A stretch of 64,000 nucleotides of DNA from Paramicrobacterium sp051513965 (GTDB lineage Bacteria; Actinomycetota; Actinomycetes; Actinomycetales; Microbacteriaceae), in the NCBI RefSeq assembly GCF_051513965.1, contig NZ_CP195847.1:1488001-1552000 (forward strand), written 5' to 3'. Position 1 is the stretch's first letter, and each line of letters opens with the position of its first letter. Below, piece after piece: positions 15,846-24,725 of the stretch. The position numbers and the translations under genes are program-made. The notes under the pieces were generated by a model. The model saw only the letters and a list, made by a program, of their open reading frames with translations, made no database searches and had not been told where the DNA came from.

Positions 15846-17131
15846 GATGCCTCCTCGGCAGTTTCGTCGTCCGCGGTCTCGTGATCGCGTTCGACCAATA
15901 TCGTACTGATCTCACCTCTCCGCCCGCGGGTACGCTCCGCGACGAGCAGCAGTCCGAGAGCGACGGCTCTGTCACCGGGAACGGGGAGCCGGCCGAGCGA
16001 TTTCGCGAGAAGGCCGCCGACCGAGTCGACATCGTCATCATCGAGGTCCAGATCGTATAGGTCGCCAAGCTCGTCAATGGAGAGACGACTGCTCACGCGA
16101 TAACGGCCGGGCGCGATCTCCTCGACATCCGGAGGCTCCTGGTCGTACTCGTCAGCGATGTCTCCGATGAGTTCCTCGATCAGGTCTTCCAATGTGACCA
16201 GACCGGCGATTCCGCCATACTCGTCGACAACCATGGCCAGATGATTGGACTCCAGCTGCATTTGCTGCAGCAGGTCATCTGCCTTCTTCGATTCGGGGAC
16301 GAACATCGCGGGGCGCATGAGCTCAACCACGGCGGTGCCCTGTGCAGCCGCATCGCCTTCATAGACCACACGGGCAAGATCCTTCAGATAGAGGATGCCG
16401 AGAACCTCGTCGACATCATCAGCTATGACGGGGGCACGCGAGATTCCCGTGCTGAGAAATGTTCCAAGCGCCGCGGCCGCAGCCGTTTCGTGATCGATGC
16501 TGACCATGTCCGTCCGTGGAATCATGACCTCACGCACGAAAGTGTCGTTGAACTCGAAGATTGAGTGGATGAGTTCCCGATCGTCCTCCTCGAGCACTGC
16601 GGCCTCCGTGGCCTCGTCGACCATGCTGAGAAGCTGCTCTTCAGATGAAAATGAGACGTCACGGGGAACACCGGGCGTAACACGGTTGCCGAGCGCCATG
16701 AGTGCGTGTGCGAGAGGGCCGAGAAGGCGGCGAACGAAATGGATCAGGGGAGCTGTGAAGGAGAGAATCGCGTCAGCATGATTGCGTCCGAAGCTTCGCG
16801 GGCTGGCACCCACGAGAACGAAGGAAACGACGGTCATGATGAAGGCGGAGAGCAGAAGGGCCGGCCACAGGTGCTCGAACAGCAGCGAGAACGCAAGAGT
16901 GACGAGAACGGCCGCGGTGGTCTCCGCGAAGATTCTCATGAAGTTGATCGAGTTGGTGTGCGCACCGGGCTCCGCAGCGATCGCCTGCAGAGATGAGGCA
17001 GTGCGCCTGCCTCGTGCCATATCGATGATGTCACCGCGCGACTTGACGGCGATTGCCGCGTCCGCTGCCGCCATGAGGCCTGCGAAGCCGACGAGCAGAA
17101 GGGCCGCGACCATGAAGATCACCGGGAGCAC
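15842..17131 (-). CDS. CNNM/CorC-type membrane protein with CBS pair (HlyC family)
   Basis: The 429-residue protein has an N-terminal DUF21 membrane domain (about four hydrophobic segments in residues 1-130), two CBS domains (roughly 190-320) and a C-terminal CorC/HlyC domain ending in an acidic tail. IPRTDMVSIDHE marks the first CBS repeat and VDEYGGIAGLVTLEDLIEELIGDI the second. Such proteins are linked to magnesium or cobalt efflux, although 'hemolysin' is the historical name. It abuts ybeY and overlaps era by 4 nt, an order conserved in actinobacteria. Confidence 0.9.
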   Translation of the reverse strand: MLPVIFMVAALLLVGFAGLMAAADAAIAVKSRGDIIDMARGRRTASSLQAIAAEPGAHTNSINFMRIFAETTAAVLVTLAFSLLFEHLWPALLLSAFIMTVVSFVLVGASPRSFGRNHADAILSFTAPLIHFVRRLLGPLAHALMALGNRVTPGVPRDVSFSSEEQLLSMVDEATEAAVLEEDDRELIHSIFEFNDTFVREVMIPRTDMVSIDHETAAAAALGTFLSTGISRAPVIADDVDEVLGILYLKDLARVVYEGDAAAQGTAVVELMRPAMFVPESKKADDLLQQMQLESNHLAMVVDEYGGIAGLVTLEDLIEELIGDIADEYDQEPPDVEEIAPGRYRVSSRLSIDELGDLYDLDLDDDDVDSVGGLLAKSLGRLPVPGDRAVALGLLLVAERTRGRRGEISTILVERDHETADDETAEEAS

Positions 17132-17596
17132 TTAGCCTCCGCGTCGTTCGATCGTCGCGAAAGAAAGGAGGATGTCGCGCTGAATGCCGAACATCTCCCG
17201 CTCTTCATCTGGTTCGGCATGGTCGAAACCGAGCAGATGGAGAACTCCGTGAGTCGTCAGTAGCAGGAGTTCGTCGAGAGTGGAGTGTCCCGCCTTCTCC
17301 GCCTGGAGTTCCGCCACCTGAGGGCAGAGAACGATATCTCCGAGCAAACCCGCCGGCGCCGGGTTGTCCTCCGTTCCGGGACGAAGTTCGTCCATAGGAA
17401 AGCTCAGCACATCCGTGGGTCCTGGCTCGTCCATCCACTGTAGATGCAACTGTTCCATTGCACCTTCGTCGACCAGCATGATGTTCAGATCTGCCTCGGG
17501 GCTCACATGCATGGCCCCGAGTGCGTGGTTGGCGAGGCGGAGAAGCGCCCCCTCATCCACGTTCACGGACGATTCGTTGTTGACCTCGATACTCAT
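17132..17596 (-). CDS. ybeY: Endoribonuclease YbeY
   Basis: YbeY is a metal-dependent RNase needed for 16S rRNA 3'-end maturation and ribosome quality control. The signature THGVLHLLGFDH gives the three zinc ligands His116, His120 and His126. The 154-residue length is typical. It overlaps phoH by 4 nt upstream and touches the CorC-type gene downstream with no gap. Confidence 0.94.
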   Translation of the reverse strand: MSIEVNNESSVNVDEGALLRLANHALGAMHVSPEADLNIMLVDEGAMEQLHLQWMDEPGPTDVLSFPMDELRPGTEDNPAPAGLLGDIVLCPQVAELQAEKAGHSTLDELLLLTTHGVLHLLGFDHAEPDEEREMFGIQRDILLSFATIERRGG

Positions 17597-18678
17597 GAGC
17601 TGAATCCTCCCGGGTTGCGCTTTCTGTCTCGTGGCGCCGCACCACGTCGCTCAGCCCGGTTGGCGAAGTCTCGAGCCTGCTCTCGTTCGTAACGCTTGGC
17701 TTGCTCGCGCTGATCGTATTCGCTGTAGGCATCCACAATCTGACCGACAAGAGTGTGGCGCACGACGTCGTCGCTCGTGAGGCGATGGAATTGGATGTCC
17801 TCGATATCTGAAAGCACACGGGTGACGAGACGCAGTCCGGATGCTGCGCCGGGCAGATCGATCTGCGTGACATCTCCGGTCACCACCATCTTCGAGCCGA
17901 AGCCGAGGCGTGTCAGAAACATCTTCATCTGCTCTGGCGTGGTGTTCTGCGCTTCGTCCAGGATGACGAAGGAGTCATTGAGTGTGCGGCCTCGCATGTA
18001 CGCGAGCGGGGCCACTTCGATGGTTCCGGATGCGAGCAGCTTCGGAACCAGCTCTGGATCCATCATCTCGTTGAGAGCGTCGTAGAGCGGCCGCAAATAC
18101 GGATCGATCTTGTCCGTGAGCGTCCCCGGAAGGAATCCGAGACGTTCCCCAGCTTCGATGGCCGGGCGCGAGAGGATGATTCGCGATACCTCTTTGCGCT
18201 GCAGCGCCTGCACTGCCTTTGCCATCGCCAGATACGTCTTGCCGGTACCGGCGGGACCGATGCCGAAGGTAATCGTGTTCTCATCGATTGCGTCCACATA
18301 GACCTTCTGGCCGGCAGTCTTCGGTCGGATCGACGTGCCACGAGAGCTGATGATCGGCTGGCCGAGAATCTCAGAGGGCGTGTGCATGCCCTGATCAATC
18401 AGCTTTGATGATGTTTCGACATCGGACTGACCGAGGTCGTGTCCGTTTCGAACCATGACGAGAAGCTGCTCGATGAGTTCACGCGTCGAACGTACGGAAT
18501 CGCGCGGACCTGTCAGGGTGATTTTGTTTCCGCGCACATGGACGTCAACGTCGGGATGCTCGTGCTCGATGCGGGTAAGGAGTCTGTCCTGTGGCCCGAG
18601 AAGGCGCACCATGGCAATGCCGTCGACGTAGATCTCCGCCGTCTCCGATCCAGACGGAGGCTGTTCAGTGTCCGACAA
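17593..18678 (-). CDS. phoH: PhoH-like ATPase
   Basis: The 361-residue product has an N-terminal RNA-binding (KH-like) region, VHVRGNKITLTGP near residue 47, and an SF1-type ATPase core with Walker A GPAGTGKT (141-148) and Walker B FVILDEAQN. The tail is rich in Arg and Lys. The role is linked to RNA metabolism together with YbeY. The start is taken at TTG 18678, with GGAGAGGGAA just upstream, overlapping the HIT gene by 14 nt; ATGs at 18711 and 18717 would give a longer overlap and poorer homology. The rest of the longer open frame is antisense-like shadow. Confidence 0.9.
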   Translation of the reverse strand: MSDTEQPPSGSETAEIYVDGIAMVRLLGPQDRLLTRIEHEHPDVDVHVRGNKITLTGPRDSVRSTRELIEQLLVMVRNGHDLGQSDVETSSKLIDQGMHTPSEILGQPIISSRGTSIRPKTAGQKVYVDAIDENTITFGIGPAGTGKTYLAMAKAVQALQRKEVSRIILSRPAIEAGERLGFLPGTLTDKIDPYLRPLYDALNEMMDPELVPKLLASGTIEVAPLAYMRGRTLNDSFVILDEAQNTTPEQMKMFLTRLGFGSKMVVTGDVTQIDLPGAASGLRLVTRVLSDIEDIQFHRLTSDDVVRHTLVGQIVDAYSEYDQREQAKRYEREQARDFANRAERRGAAPRDRKRNPGGFSS

Positions 18679-19021
18679 GAGTTCCCTCTCCGAGATTGCC
18701 GGCGAGCACATGAGCATGGACGTGGAAGATCGTCTGTCCAGCGGCTTCGCCGTTGTTGAAGATAAGTCGATACTGTCCGTCGGAGCGTTCATCGGCGATC
18801 TGCTTCGCCATCGCAACAACCTCGGCGAGCAGCTCCGGGTCGCCGGCTGCGAGAGCAGTGACATCTGCGTACTCGTCGGTCTTGGGCACCACGAGCACGT
18901 GGAGATCCGCCTGTGGGCTGATGTCCTCGAACGCGATGACTCGGTCGTTCTCCGCAACGATAGTCGCCGGAATCTCACGGGCGATGATGCGGCTGAAGAT
19001 ACTCGGGGTGGACTCACTCAT
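18665..19021 (-). CDS. HIT-family nucleotide-binding protein
   Basis: The 118-residue protein has the histidine triad HVHAHVLAG with His100, His102 and His104 near the C-terminus, as in Hint-type nucleoside phosphoramidate hydrolases. The N-terminal SIFSRIIAREIPA motif is typical. The likely activity is hydrolysis of adenosine phosphoramidates or related nucleotides in the cytoplasm. A TAGGAT box lies 6 nt before its ATG, so it starts a leaderless transcript that continues into phoH. Confidence 0.92.
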   Translation of the reverse strand: MSESTPSIFSRIIAREIPATIVAENDRVIAFEDISPQADLHVLVVPKTDEYADVTALAAGDPELLAEVVAMAKQIADERSDGQYRLIFNNGEAAGQTIFHVHAHVLAGNLGEGTLVGH

Positions 19022-19027
19022 AGTGCC

Positions 19028-19033
19028 ATCCTA
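19028..19033 (-). promoter_or_regulatory. Putative -10 box (TAGGAT) of the HIT-phoH-ybeY operon
   Basis: TAGGAT on the minus strand ends 6 nt before the HIT gene's ATG. Confidence 0.5.
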
Positions 19034-19055
19034 CGGATTACCACCTATCGTCGCC

Positions 19056-19784
19056 TCACCAAGTTCCGGCGGCGACATTCAACACCGCAAGCGCCGCCGC
19101 ACCGGCAGATGACGTTCGGAGCACGGTTTCTCCCAGGCGCACCCGCTCGCCTCCGGCCTCCACGAGCGCGCTGAGCTCGTCAGGGGCGAGACCGCCCTCT
19201 GGGCCCACGACCAACAGGGTGTCACGCGAGTCGAGACGAATGCTCGACAGCCGGGTCTTCGCGGTCGGGTCGAGAATGAGCAGCCGATCTCGGTGCGCGC
19301 GGTCGCAGATTTGCTCCGTCGTGGCCAGATCGCTCACGGTAGGGACATACGGCCGGATGGACTGCTTCGAGGCCTCACGAGCGATCGTCCGCCAGCGCGC
19401 CACCCCTTTGTCCCGTTTCAGCCCCTCCCACCGGGAGACGCTGCGACGTGCCTGCCACGGAACGATTCCAGTCGCCCCGAGTTCCGTGCACATCTGCACA
19501 GCCCGCTCGTCTCGGTCGCCCTTGGCCAGAGCCTGGACGAGCACGATGGCGGGTGAGGACGCCGCGTGACTCTCAGCTGAGACGACATCGATCGTCAGCT
19601 CTCGATTTCCGATGTCGCTCACCGTGCCCTCGACGAGGAGACCCTGACCATTGCCCACCATGATGCGCTCGCCAACGCGGACACGAACCACGCTGATGGC
19701 GTGCTTGGCTTCGGCTCCCCGAAGAGTGACGGTTCGATCTACCGCGTCTGGAGTGAGCGTCTCATCGAAGAACAGGGTGCTCAC
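19056..19784 (-). CDS. rsmE: 16S rRNA (uracil-1498-N3)-methyltransferase
   Basis: RsmE methylates U1498 of 16S rRNA in the assembled 30S subunit. The N-terminal PUA-like region (about 1-75) is followed by a SPOUT knot with the SAM-binding segment LLVVGPEGGLAPDE and the C-terminal VRLGETVLRTSSAGAAAL. The 242-residue length fits. The GTG start lies 1 bp after the dnaJ stop, so the dnaJ-rsmE pair is one operon, as in many actinobacteria. Confidence 0.93.
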   Translation of the reverse strand: MSTLFFDETLTPDAVDRTVTLRGAEAKHAISVVRVRVGERIMVGNGQGLLVEGTVSDIGNRELTIDVVSAESHAASSPAIVLVQALAKGDRDERAVQMCTELGATGIVPWQARRSVSRWEGLKRDKGVARWRTIAREASKQSIRPYVPTVSDLATTEQICDRAHRDRLLILDPTAKTRLSSIRLDSRDTLLVVGPEGGLAPDELSALVEAGGERVRLGETVLRTSSAGAAALAVLNVAAGTW

Positions 19785-19785
19785 G

Positions 19786-20886
19786 TCAGCTCACAAAGCG
19801 ATCTCGAAGTTTCGCGAAGAGCCCCTGCTGGAAGTGAGCCAGCTGCGGCTTCGGATCACGACGCCGCTCTCCAAAGCTTCGAATGAGCTCGCGCTCCTTA
19901 TGGTCAAGACGAGTCGGAGTCACCACTTGGACGCCGATGCGGAGATCTCCGCGTGTGCTGCTTCGAAGCCCGGTGATGCCGCGCCCCTTGATGACGAGCA
20001 CGTCACCGCTCTGAACTCCTGGACGGATCTCGACATCGACGTCTCCGTCCAGCGCTTTGAGCGTGCTGGTCGCACCGATGATGGCGTCTACCATCGAGAC
20101 CTCGAGCGTGCAGAGAACGTCATCGCCGTTTCTGCTGAAGACATCGTCATGCCGGACTTTGATCTCCAGATACAGATCGCCGGAAGGACCACCACCGGGG
20201 CCCACCTCACCGCTTCCCGGCATCTGCAGGCGCAGACCGGTGTCGACACCGGATGGGATGTCCACGGACACCGTGCGGCGGGCGCGCACGCGCCCCTGCC
20301 CCTGGCAGGTGACACACGGGTGCGGGATGATCGTTCCATACCCGCGGCACGAACCGCAGGGAGCGGCGGTGACGACATTGCCAAGAAGTGATCGCACGGT
20401 GCGCTGGACCTGCCCCGCCCCGTGGCAGATGTCGCAAGTGACCGGTGAGGTGCCTGGTTGACAGCAGGATCCTTGGCACGTTTCGCACATTACCGCTGTG
20501 TCGACCTCGATCTGCTTCGTCGTCCCGAACATGACGTCGAGCAGGTCGACCTCGATTCGCAGGAGCGCGTCCTCCCCACGCTCCTGACGGGAGCGGGGCC
20601 CGCGAGATGCGCCCCCGCCACCGAAGAATGTATCGAAGATGTCCCCGAAGCCGCCGAAGCCACCGCCTCCGCCGAAAGGATTGCGACCGCCTGCGTCGTA
20701 CTCCGCGCGCTGCTGCGGATCGCTCAGGACGTCGTACGCATGAGTGACGTCCTTGAACTTGTCTGCAGCCTCTGAGCTGGGATTCACATCTGGGTGCAGC
20801 TGTCGAGCGAGCTTGCGATATGCCTTCTTAATCTCGTCGGCCGACGCGTCGCGTGACACGCCAAGGGTTTCGTAGTGGTCAGCCAC
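19786..20886 (-). CDS. dnaJ: Chaperone DnaJ
   Basis: DnaJ stimulates the ATPase of DnaK and delivers unfolded proteins. The J-domain has HPD at residues 31-33, followed by a short Gly/Phe linker (69-93). The cysteine-rich domain has Cys pairs at 134/137, 151/154, 177/180 and 191/194. The first repeat is CETCQGSC rather than the canonical CxxCxGxG, since its last Gly is replaced by Cys. The length of 366 residues fits the HrcA-associated type (DnaJ2 of actinobacteria). The start is a GTG. hrcA lies 84 bp upstream and rsmE directly downstream. Confidence 0.94.
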   Translation of the reverse strand: MADHYETLGVSRDASADEIKKAYRKLARQLHPDVNPSSEAADKFKDVTHAYDVLSDPQQRAEYDAGGRNPFGGGGGFGGFGDIFDTFFGGGGASRGPRSRQERGEDALLRIEVDLLDVMFGTTKQIEVDTAVMCETCQGSCCQPGTSPVTCDICHGAGQVQRTVRSLLGNVVTAAPCGSCRGYGTIIPHPCVTCQGQGRVRARRTVSVDIPSGVDTGLRLQMPGSGEVGPGGGPSGDLYLEIKVRHDDVFSRNGDDVLCTLEVSMVDAIIGATSTLKALDGDVDVEIRPGVQSGDVLVIKGRGITGLRSSTRGDLRIGVQVVTPTRLDHKERELIRSFGERRRDPKPQLAHFQQGLFAKLRDRFVS

Positions 20887-20970
20887 TCCTGGCCTTTCGT
20901 CGTCCTATGCCGTTTGGGCTCGTCCGGCATTGTCTGAGTGTCTGTGCGCCGAGCCTCGCACGAAGCTGAG

Positions 20971-22005
20971 TCACTCCTCGCCGAGGAGTTGGGTGAGATA
21001 CCGTGCAACAGCACGGACTGCCGCCATATTTCCCACGTAATCCATTCTCGTCGGTCCAAGGATCCCCAGGCGGGCGATTTCGCCAGCAGAGGAACGGTAA
21101 CCGCTCGCGACGATACTGGTCTCATCCAGTCCGAATGGTGCGTTCTCACGGCCAATGCTCGCTGCGACCCCGAACTGGTCGGCCTGCATTTCACCGAAGA
21201 GTCGCAGAAGCACAACCTGCTGTTCGAGTGCCTCGAGGACAGGGAAGATGCTGCCGGTGAAATCTTCTTCCGTTCGCGCAAGATTCGCAGCCCCTGCCAT
21301 GACGAGCTTGTCCTGGCGATAGTGGCTGAGAACCTCGAGTACGACGCTTGAGAGCAGTCGGAAGAGCGGAGTGTCGTCGGCAGAAACTGCGTCCGGCGAC
21401 GTGTCGAGACGGCGGGCCAGTATCGCTGCGGCCTCCTCAACAGTCTCACCAGTCGCCTCACCGTTGATCATGATCTTCAGACGTTCGATCTCCGCGTCTT
21501 CGAGGGGCTGCGGAACGTCCACGAGTCGCTGATCGACACTTCCGTTATCCGTGATGACCACGACAAGGAGCGCGTTTGACCCCACGGTCACGAGTTCGAT
21601 GTGGCGCACGCTCGCCCGCGCAAACGAGGGATATTGAACAAGCGCGACCTGATTCGTCAACTGCGAGAGCAGCCGCACTGTGCGTCTCAGCACATCGTCC
21701 AGATCCGCCGAAGGCTCGAGGAACATCTCTATTGCCCGACGCTGGGCAGGAGTGAGCGGGCGTCGATCCGCCAATTGATCGACGAAGAGACGATAACCCT
21801 TGTCGGTAGGAACCCTGCCCGATGACGTGTGCGGCGCGGCGATCAGTTCTTCTTCTTCGAGTTGAGCCATATCGTTACGGATCGTCGCCGCGGAGACACC
21901 GAAATTATGCCGATCCACGATTCGCTTGGAGCCGACGGGCTCGCGAGACGCGACGTAGTCCGTCACGATCGCTCGGAGCACATCAAGACTGCGTTCCGAC
22001 ACCAT
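20971..22005 (-). CDS. hrcA: Heat-inducible transcription repressor HrcA
   Basis: HrcA represses class I heat-shock genes by binding CIRCE operators and is kept folded by GroEL. The 344-residue protein has an N-terminal winged helix (FGVSAATIRNDMAQLE, residues 35-50) and a C-terminal GAF-like domain. The start is the ATG at 22005 (MVSERSLD) with GGGAGG about 10 nt upstream; the frame extends upstream but through the CIRCE element. The gene is preceded by a CIRCE site 16 bp away, so it should regulate itself and dnaJ. Confidence 0.94.
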   Translation of the reverse strand: MVSERSLDVLRAIVTDYVASREPVGSKRIVDRHNFGVSAATIRNDMAQLEEEELIAAPHTSSGRVPTDKGYRLFVDQLADRRPLTPAQRRAIEMFLEPSADLDDVLRRTVRLLSQLTNQVALVQYPSFARASVRHIELVTVGSNALLVVVITDNGSVDQRLVDVPQPLEDAEIERLKIMINGEATGETVEEAAAILARRLDTSPDAVSADDTPLFRLLSSVVLEVLSHYRQDKLVMAGAANLARTEEDFTGSIFPVLEALEQQVVLLRLFGEMQADQFGVAASIGRENAPFGLDETSIVASGYRSSAGEIARLGILGPTRMDYVGNMAAVRAVARYLTQLLGEE

Positions 22006-22020
22006 CTGGCTCACCTCCCA

Positions 22021-22047
22021 TTGGCACTCGCGTTCCCAGAGTGCCAA
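22021..22047. promoter_or_regulatory. CIRCE operator (HrcA-binding site)
   Basis: A perfect 9-bp inverted repeat TTGGCACTC-N9-GAGTGCCAA. It differs from the classical TTAGCACTC-N9-GAGTGCTAA by one symmetric change in each arm. It lies 16 bp before the hrcA start and 140 bp from the divergent DUF4870 gene. Confidence 0.9.
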
Positions 22048-22186
22048 TTCTAGTCTGTTCGACTCCGGCCCGGCTAATTGCGGCCCGTCGAATCTGTCGA
22101 TAGGTTTACTCACGTAATAGCCCGATTGGGGCCGCCGTGAGAGCGCCCGCCCTCCGATGGGCACCAGTACTTTGAAAGGCGAAGCA

Positions 22187-22837
22187 ATGACTGACCCAAA
22201 TGCACCCCAGCCGGCTGACCCAAATCAGCCCTCGCAAGGCCAGCCAGCTCAGACCCCTCCAGGCCAGCCCCAGTATGGGCAGCAGCCTCCCGAGTACGGC
22301 CAGCAGCCCCCTCAGTACGGGCAGCAGCCTCCCCAGTACGGCCAGCAGCCCCCTCAGTACGGGCAGCAGCCTCCCCAGTACGGCCAGCAGCCCCCTCAGT
22401 ACGGCCAGCAGCCTCCCCAGTACGGCCAGCAGCCTTCGGGCGGGGCGCCTCTCTCGCCCGAAGACGACAAGATGTGGGCAATGTGGTCGCACTTTGGCGG
22501 TGTCCTCAGCATCCTGCCGTCGCTGATCATCTTCCTGGTTCTGAAGGACCGCGGACCGTTCGTCCGCCAGGAATCCAAAGAAGCACTGAACTGGCAGATC
22601 ACGATTCTGATCGTCATCATCGGATGGTCGATTCTGATGGGCATCCTGGCTGCCGTGCTGGTCGGATCACTGATCGCGGGCGGCAGCTACACAATGATCG
22701 GAACCATGTCGGGTCTGTTCACACTGCTCGGTTGGCTGCCCTACATTCTCAACATCGTCTTCTCCATCATCGGAGGAGTGAAGGTCAAGGGTGGACAGCC
22801 CTATCGTTACCCGATCAACTTCCGCTTCATCAAGTAG
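22187..22837 (+). CDS. DUF4870 membrane protein with Tyr-Gly-Gln-Gln-Pro-Pro repeats
   Basis: The 216-residue protein has a disordered N-terminal arm (residues 1-85) with eight tandem copies of YGQQPPQ or close variants. A DUF4870/Tic20-like domain follows, starting KMWAMWSHFGGVLSIL and holding three or four membrane helices, and ends PINFRFIK. The repeats resemble low-complexity cytoplasmic arms of actinobacterial membrane proteins that can bind or condense partners. Function is unknown. The start is ATG 22187 with GAAAGG upstream. It is divergent from hrcA and its stop abuts the hemW stop, the genes being convergent. Confidence 0.88.
   Translation: MTDPNAPQPADPNQPSQGQPAQTPPGQPQYGQQPPEYGQQPPQYGQQPPQYGQQPPQYGQQPPQYGQQPPQYGQQPPQYGQQPSGGAPLSPEDDKMWAMWSHFGGVLSILPSLIIFLVLKDRGPFVRQESKEALNWQITILIVIIGWSILMGILAAVLVGSLIAGGSYTMIGTMSGLFTLLGWLPYILNIVFSIIGGVKVKGGQPYRYPINFRFIK
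22271..22438 (+). repeat. Eight 21-bp tandem repeats inside the DUF4870 gene
   Basis: Eight units of 21 bp, each coding for YGQQPP plus one residue. Units mostly alternate between GGGCAGCAGCCTCCC-type and GGCCAGCAGCCCCCT-type wording, giving a 42-bp higher-order period. A change in copy number stays in frame. Confidence 0.93.
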
Positions 22838-24064
22838 TCACGCGGTCAGTCGTCTGACGACGACGTCCGCGAGAAGCCGCCCTTTGACTGTCAGCACGAG
22901 CTGGCCGCGAAGGGCGGCTTCTCCTTTCACGAGCCCGTCAGCGATGAGTCCTGCCACCTTGGATCGCGCCGGCTCATGCAGGACGTCAATCGAGAGTCCA
23001 TCAGCGATGCGCGACTCCAGCAGGACACGTTCCACGTACCGCGTTTCTGCATCCAACGTTTCGCGGCCTGCCGCTGGCGAGGAACCAGCTGCCATCCGAG
23101 CGGCATATGCGGCCGGGTGCTTCACGTTCCACCAGCGGACTCCCCCGACATGGCTATGAGCGCCTGGGCCGATGCCCCACCAGTCCTGCCCCGTCCAGTA
23201 AGAGAGATTGTGCCGTGATCGGTGCGCCTCTCCCGAAGCCCAGTTGCTGACCTCGTACCATTCGTATCCCTCCGCTGCCAGCGCACTGTCGACCCATTCG
23301 TACATGTCCGCTTCGAGATCATCGTCAGGCTCCTGTACCTCGCCACGGCGAATCTGGCGCGCGAGCTTCGTACCGGCTTCCACGATGAGTGCGTAGGCAG
23401 AGAGATGATCAGGACGCTGCTCGAGCGCTGTACGGACAGAGCGCTTCCAATCATCGAGGCTCTCCCCGGGCGTCCCATAGATCAAATCGAGGCTGACGTC
23501 GAGTCCCGCGTCGCGAGCCCACCTGACGACGTGTGGAATGCGGTCGGGATCATGCGTACGCTCCAGCGTCGCGAGAACGTGCGGCACGGCGGACTGCATG
23601 CCGAACGAGACACGTGTGAAACCAGCATCCGCCAGTGCCTTGAGGTAGCGTGCATCGACGCTGTCAGGGTTCGCCTCTGTCGTTACCTCGGCGTCTGCAG
23701 CGATGCCAAATTCGTCGCGAAGCGCACACAGCATACGAGAGAGATCGGATGCCGGAAGAAGCGTAGGTGTGCCTCCGCCGAAGAACACAGTCGACAGCGA
23801 TCGTGACGGAAGCTCCGCGTCGTCAAGCACGCGCCGCGCGAATCGGATCTCGCTGATGGCTTCGTCCGCATAGTCGACTTGCCGTGCGCCCCGCAGCTCG
23901 GTGGCTGTGTACGTGTTGAAATCGCAGTACCCGCAACGAGTGCGGCAGAAGGGAACGTGGACGTACGCACCCAAATCGCGCTCGGACGCGCCGCCTCTGA
24001 CCGATGGAGGAAGGCTACCATCCTGAGGCGCGGGATCACCGAGAGGAAGCGTAGAAGGAGACAT
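22838..24064 (-). CDS. hemW: Radical SAM heme chaperone HemW
   Basis: HemW resembles coproporphyrinogen dehydrogenase but acts in heme trafficking or insertion. The cluster motif CRTRCGYCDF (Cys40, Cys44, Cys47) sits in YVHVPFCRTRCGYC, followed by FFGGGTPTLL and the C-terminal HemN-like domain. The 408-residue length is normal. It is placed 0 bp after DUF1990 on the same strand and is convergent with the DUF4870 gene. Confidence 0.93.
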   Translation of the reverse strand: MSPSTLPLGDPAPQDGSLPPSVRGGASERDLGAYVHVPFCRTRCGYCDFNTYTATELRGARQVDYADEAISEIRFARRVLDDAELPSRSLSTVFFGGGTPTLLPASDLSRMLCALRDEFGIAADAEVTTEANPDSVDARYLKALADAGFTRVSFGMQSAVPHVLATLERTHDPDRIPHVVRWARDAGLDVSLDLIYGTPGESLDDWKRSVRTALEQRPDHLSAYALIVEAGTKLARQIRRGEVQEPDDDLEADMYEWVDSALAAEGYEWYEVSNWASGEAHRSRHNLSYWTGQDWWGIGPGAHSHVGGVRWWNVKHPAAYAARMAAGSSPAAGRETLDAETRYVERVLLESRIADGLSIDVLHEPARSKVAGLIADGLVKGEAALRGQLVLTVKGRLLADVVVRRLTA

Positions 24065-24721
24065 TCAGTCTCGGACGTTGCTCGCCCACGCCGGTGAGAG
24101 TGCGCGCAGGTACTGTGCGGACAACCTTTTGCGACGCCGCAGCAGAAGGAACGGGAAGACTTTGTACAGGAGGCCGACGGGACGAACGAACGCACGCACT
24201 ACGAACCAGACGCTGTCGTCGGCTCGATGTTCGATCGCGAATGACTCTTCGCCGCTAATTGTGTGGCCCGAAATGGTACCGAAGGCGAAGGCCGCCCGTG
24301 TGGGCTCTTCGAGGACATACACGACTCGGACGCGCGAGCGTGTCCGGTACGGTCCGATTCGCCCAGAGATATTCGCGGTCGTGCCGGAGGTTATGTACGG
24401 GGTTCCGTCGGCGGCGAACCGGTCTTCCGTCTTATCGCTTCCGCGTGCGATCGGTGTTCCATCCTCTGCGAATCGCACACCCTGGTACGCGTCGCCAGGA
24501 CCCCGCTCGATATCGGAGACTTTCAGACCTGCAAGACGCTGAATCTCCCACGACAGCAAAGATGCGGATGCCGCGGCGAAGCGCTCCGCTCCGCTGCCGA
24601 TCTTGATCTCGGCTTCGTATGGTTTGTATCCCTTTGGCGGATACTGCATGAGGTCGGCAGCCTGAGTCGCCCCGACCGCAGCGTAATCGGTGGGCTGATC
24701 TTCGAAGTTGGACCGGCGCAT
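24065..24721 (-). CDS. DUF1990 family protein
   Basis: This 218-residue cytoplasmic protein has the YPPKGYKPYEAEIKIGSG segment near residue 28 and a central beta-rich core of the DUF1990 family. The function of the family is unknown. It sits 4 bp after lepA and directly before hemW, so the three genes are likely transcribed together. The C-terminus is basic (FPFLLLRRRKRLSA) and could contact membrane or RNA, but this is only a suggestion. Confidence 0.85.
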   Translation of the reverse strand: MRRSNFEDQPTDYAAVGATQAADLMQYPPKGYKPYEAEIKIGSGAERFAAASASLLSWEIQRLAGLKVSDIERGPGDAYQGVRFAEDGTPIARGSDKTEDRFAADGTPYITSGTTANISGRIGPYRTRSRVRVVYVLEEPTRAAFAFGTISGHTISGEESFAIEHRADDSVWFVVRAFVRPVGLLYKVFPFLLLRRRKRLSAQYLRALSPAWASNVRD

Positions 24722-24725
24722 GAAC

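Noticed and set aside
22271..22438. Regular repeats as a possible CRISPR array
   Set aside because: Repeats are contiguous without unique spacers and encode a protein repeat in frame.
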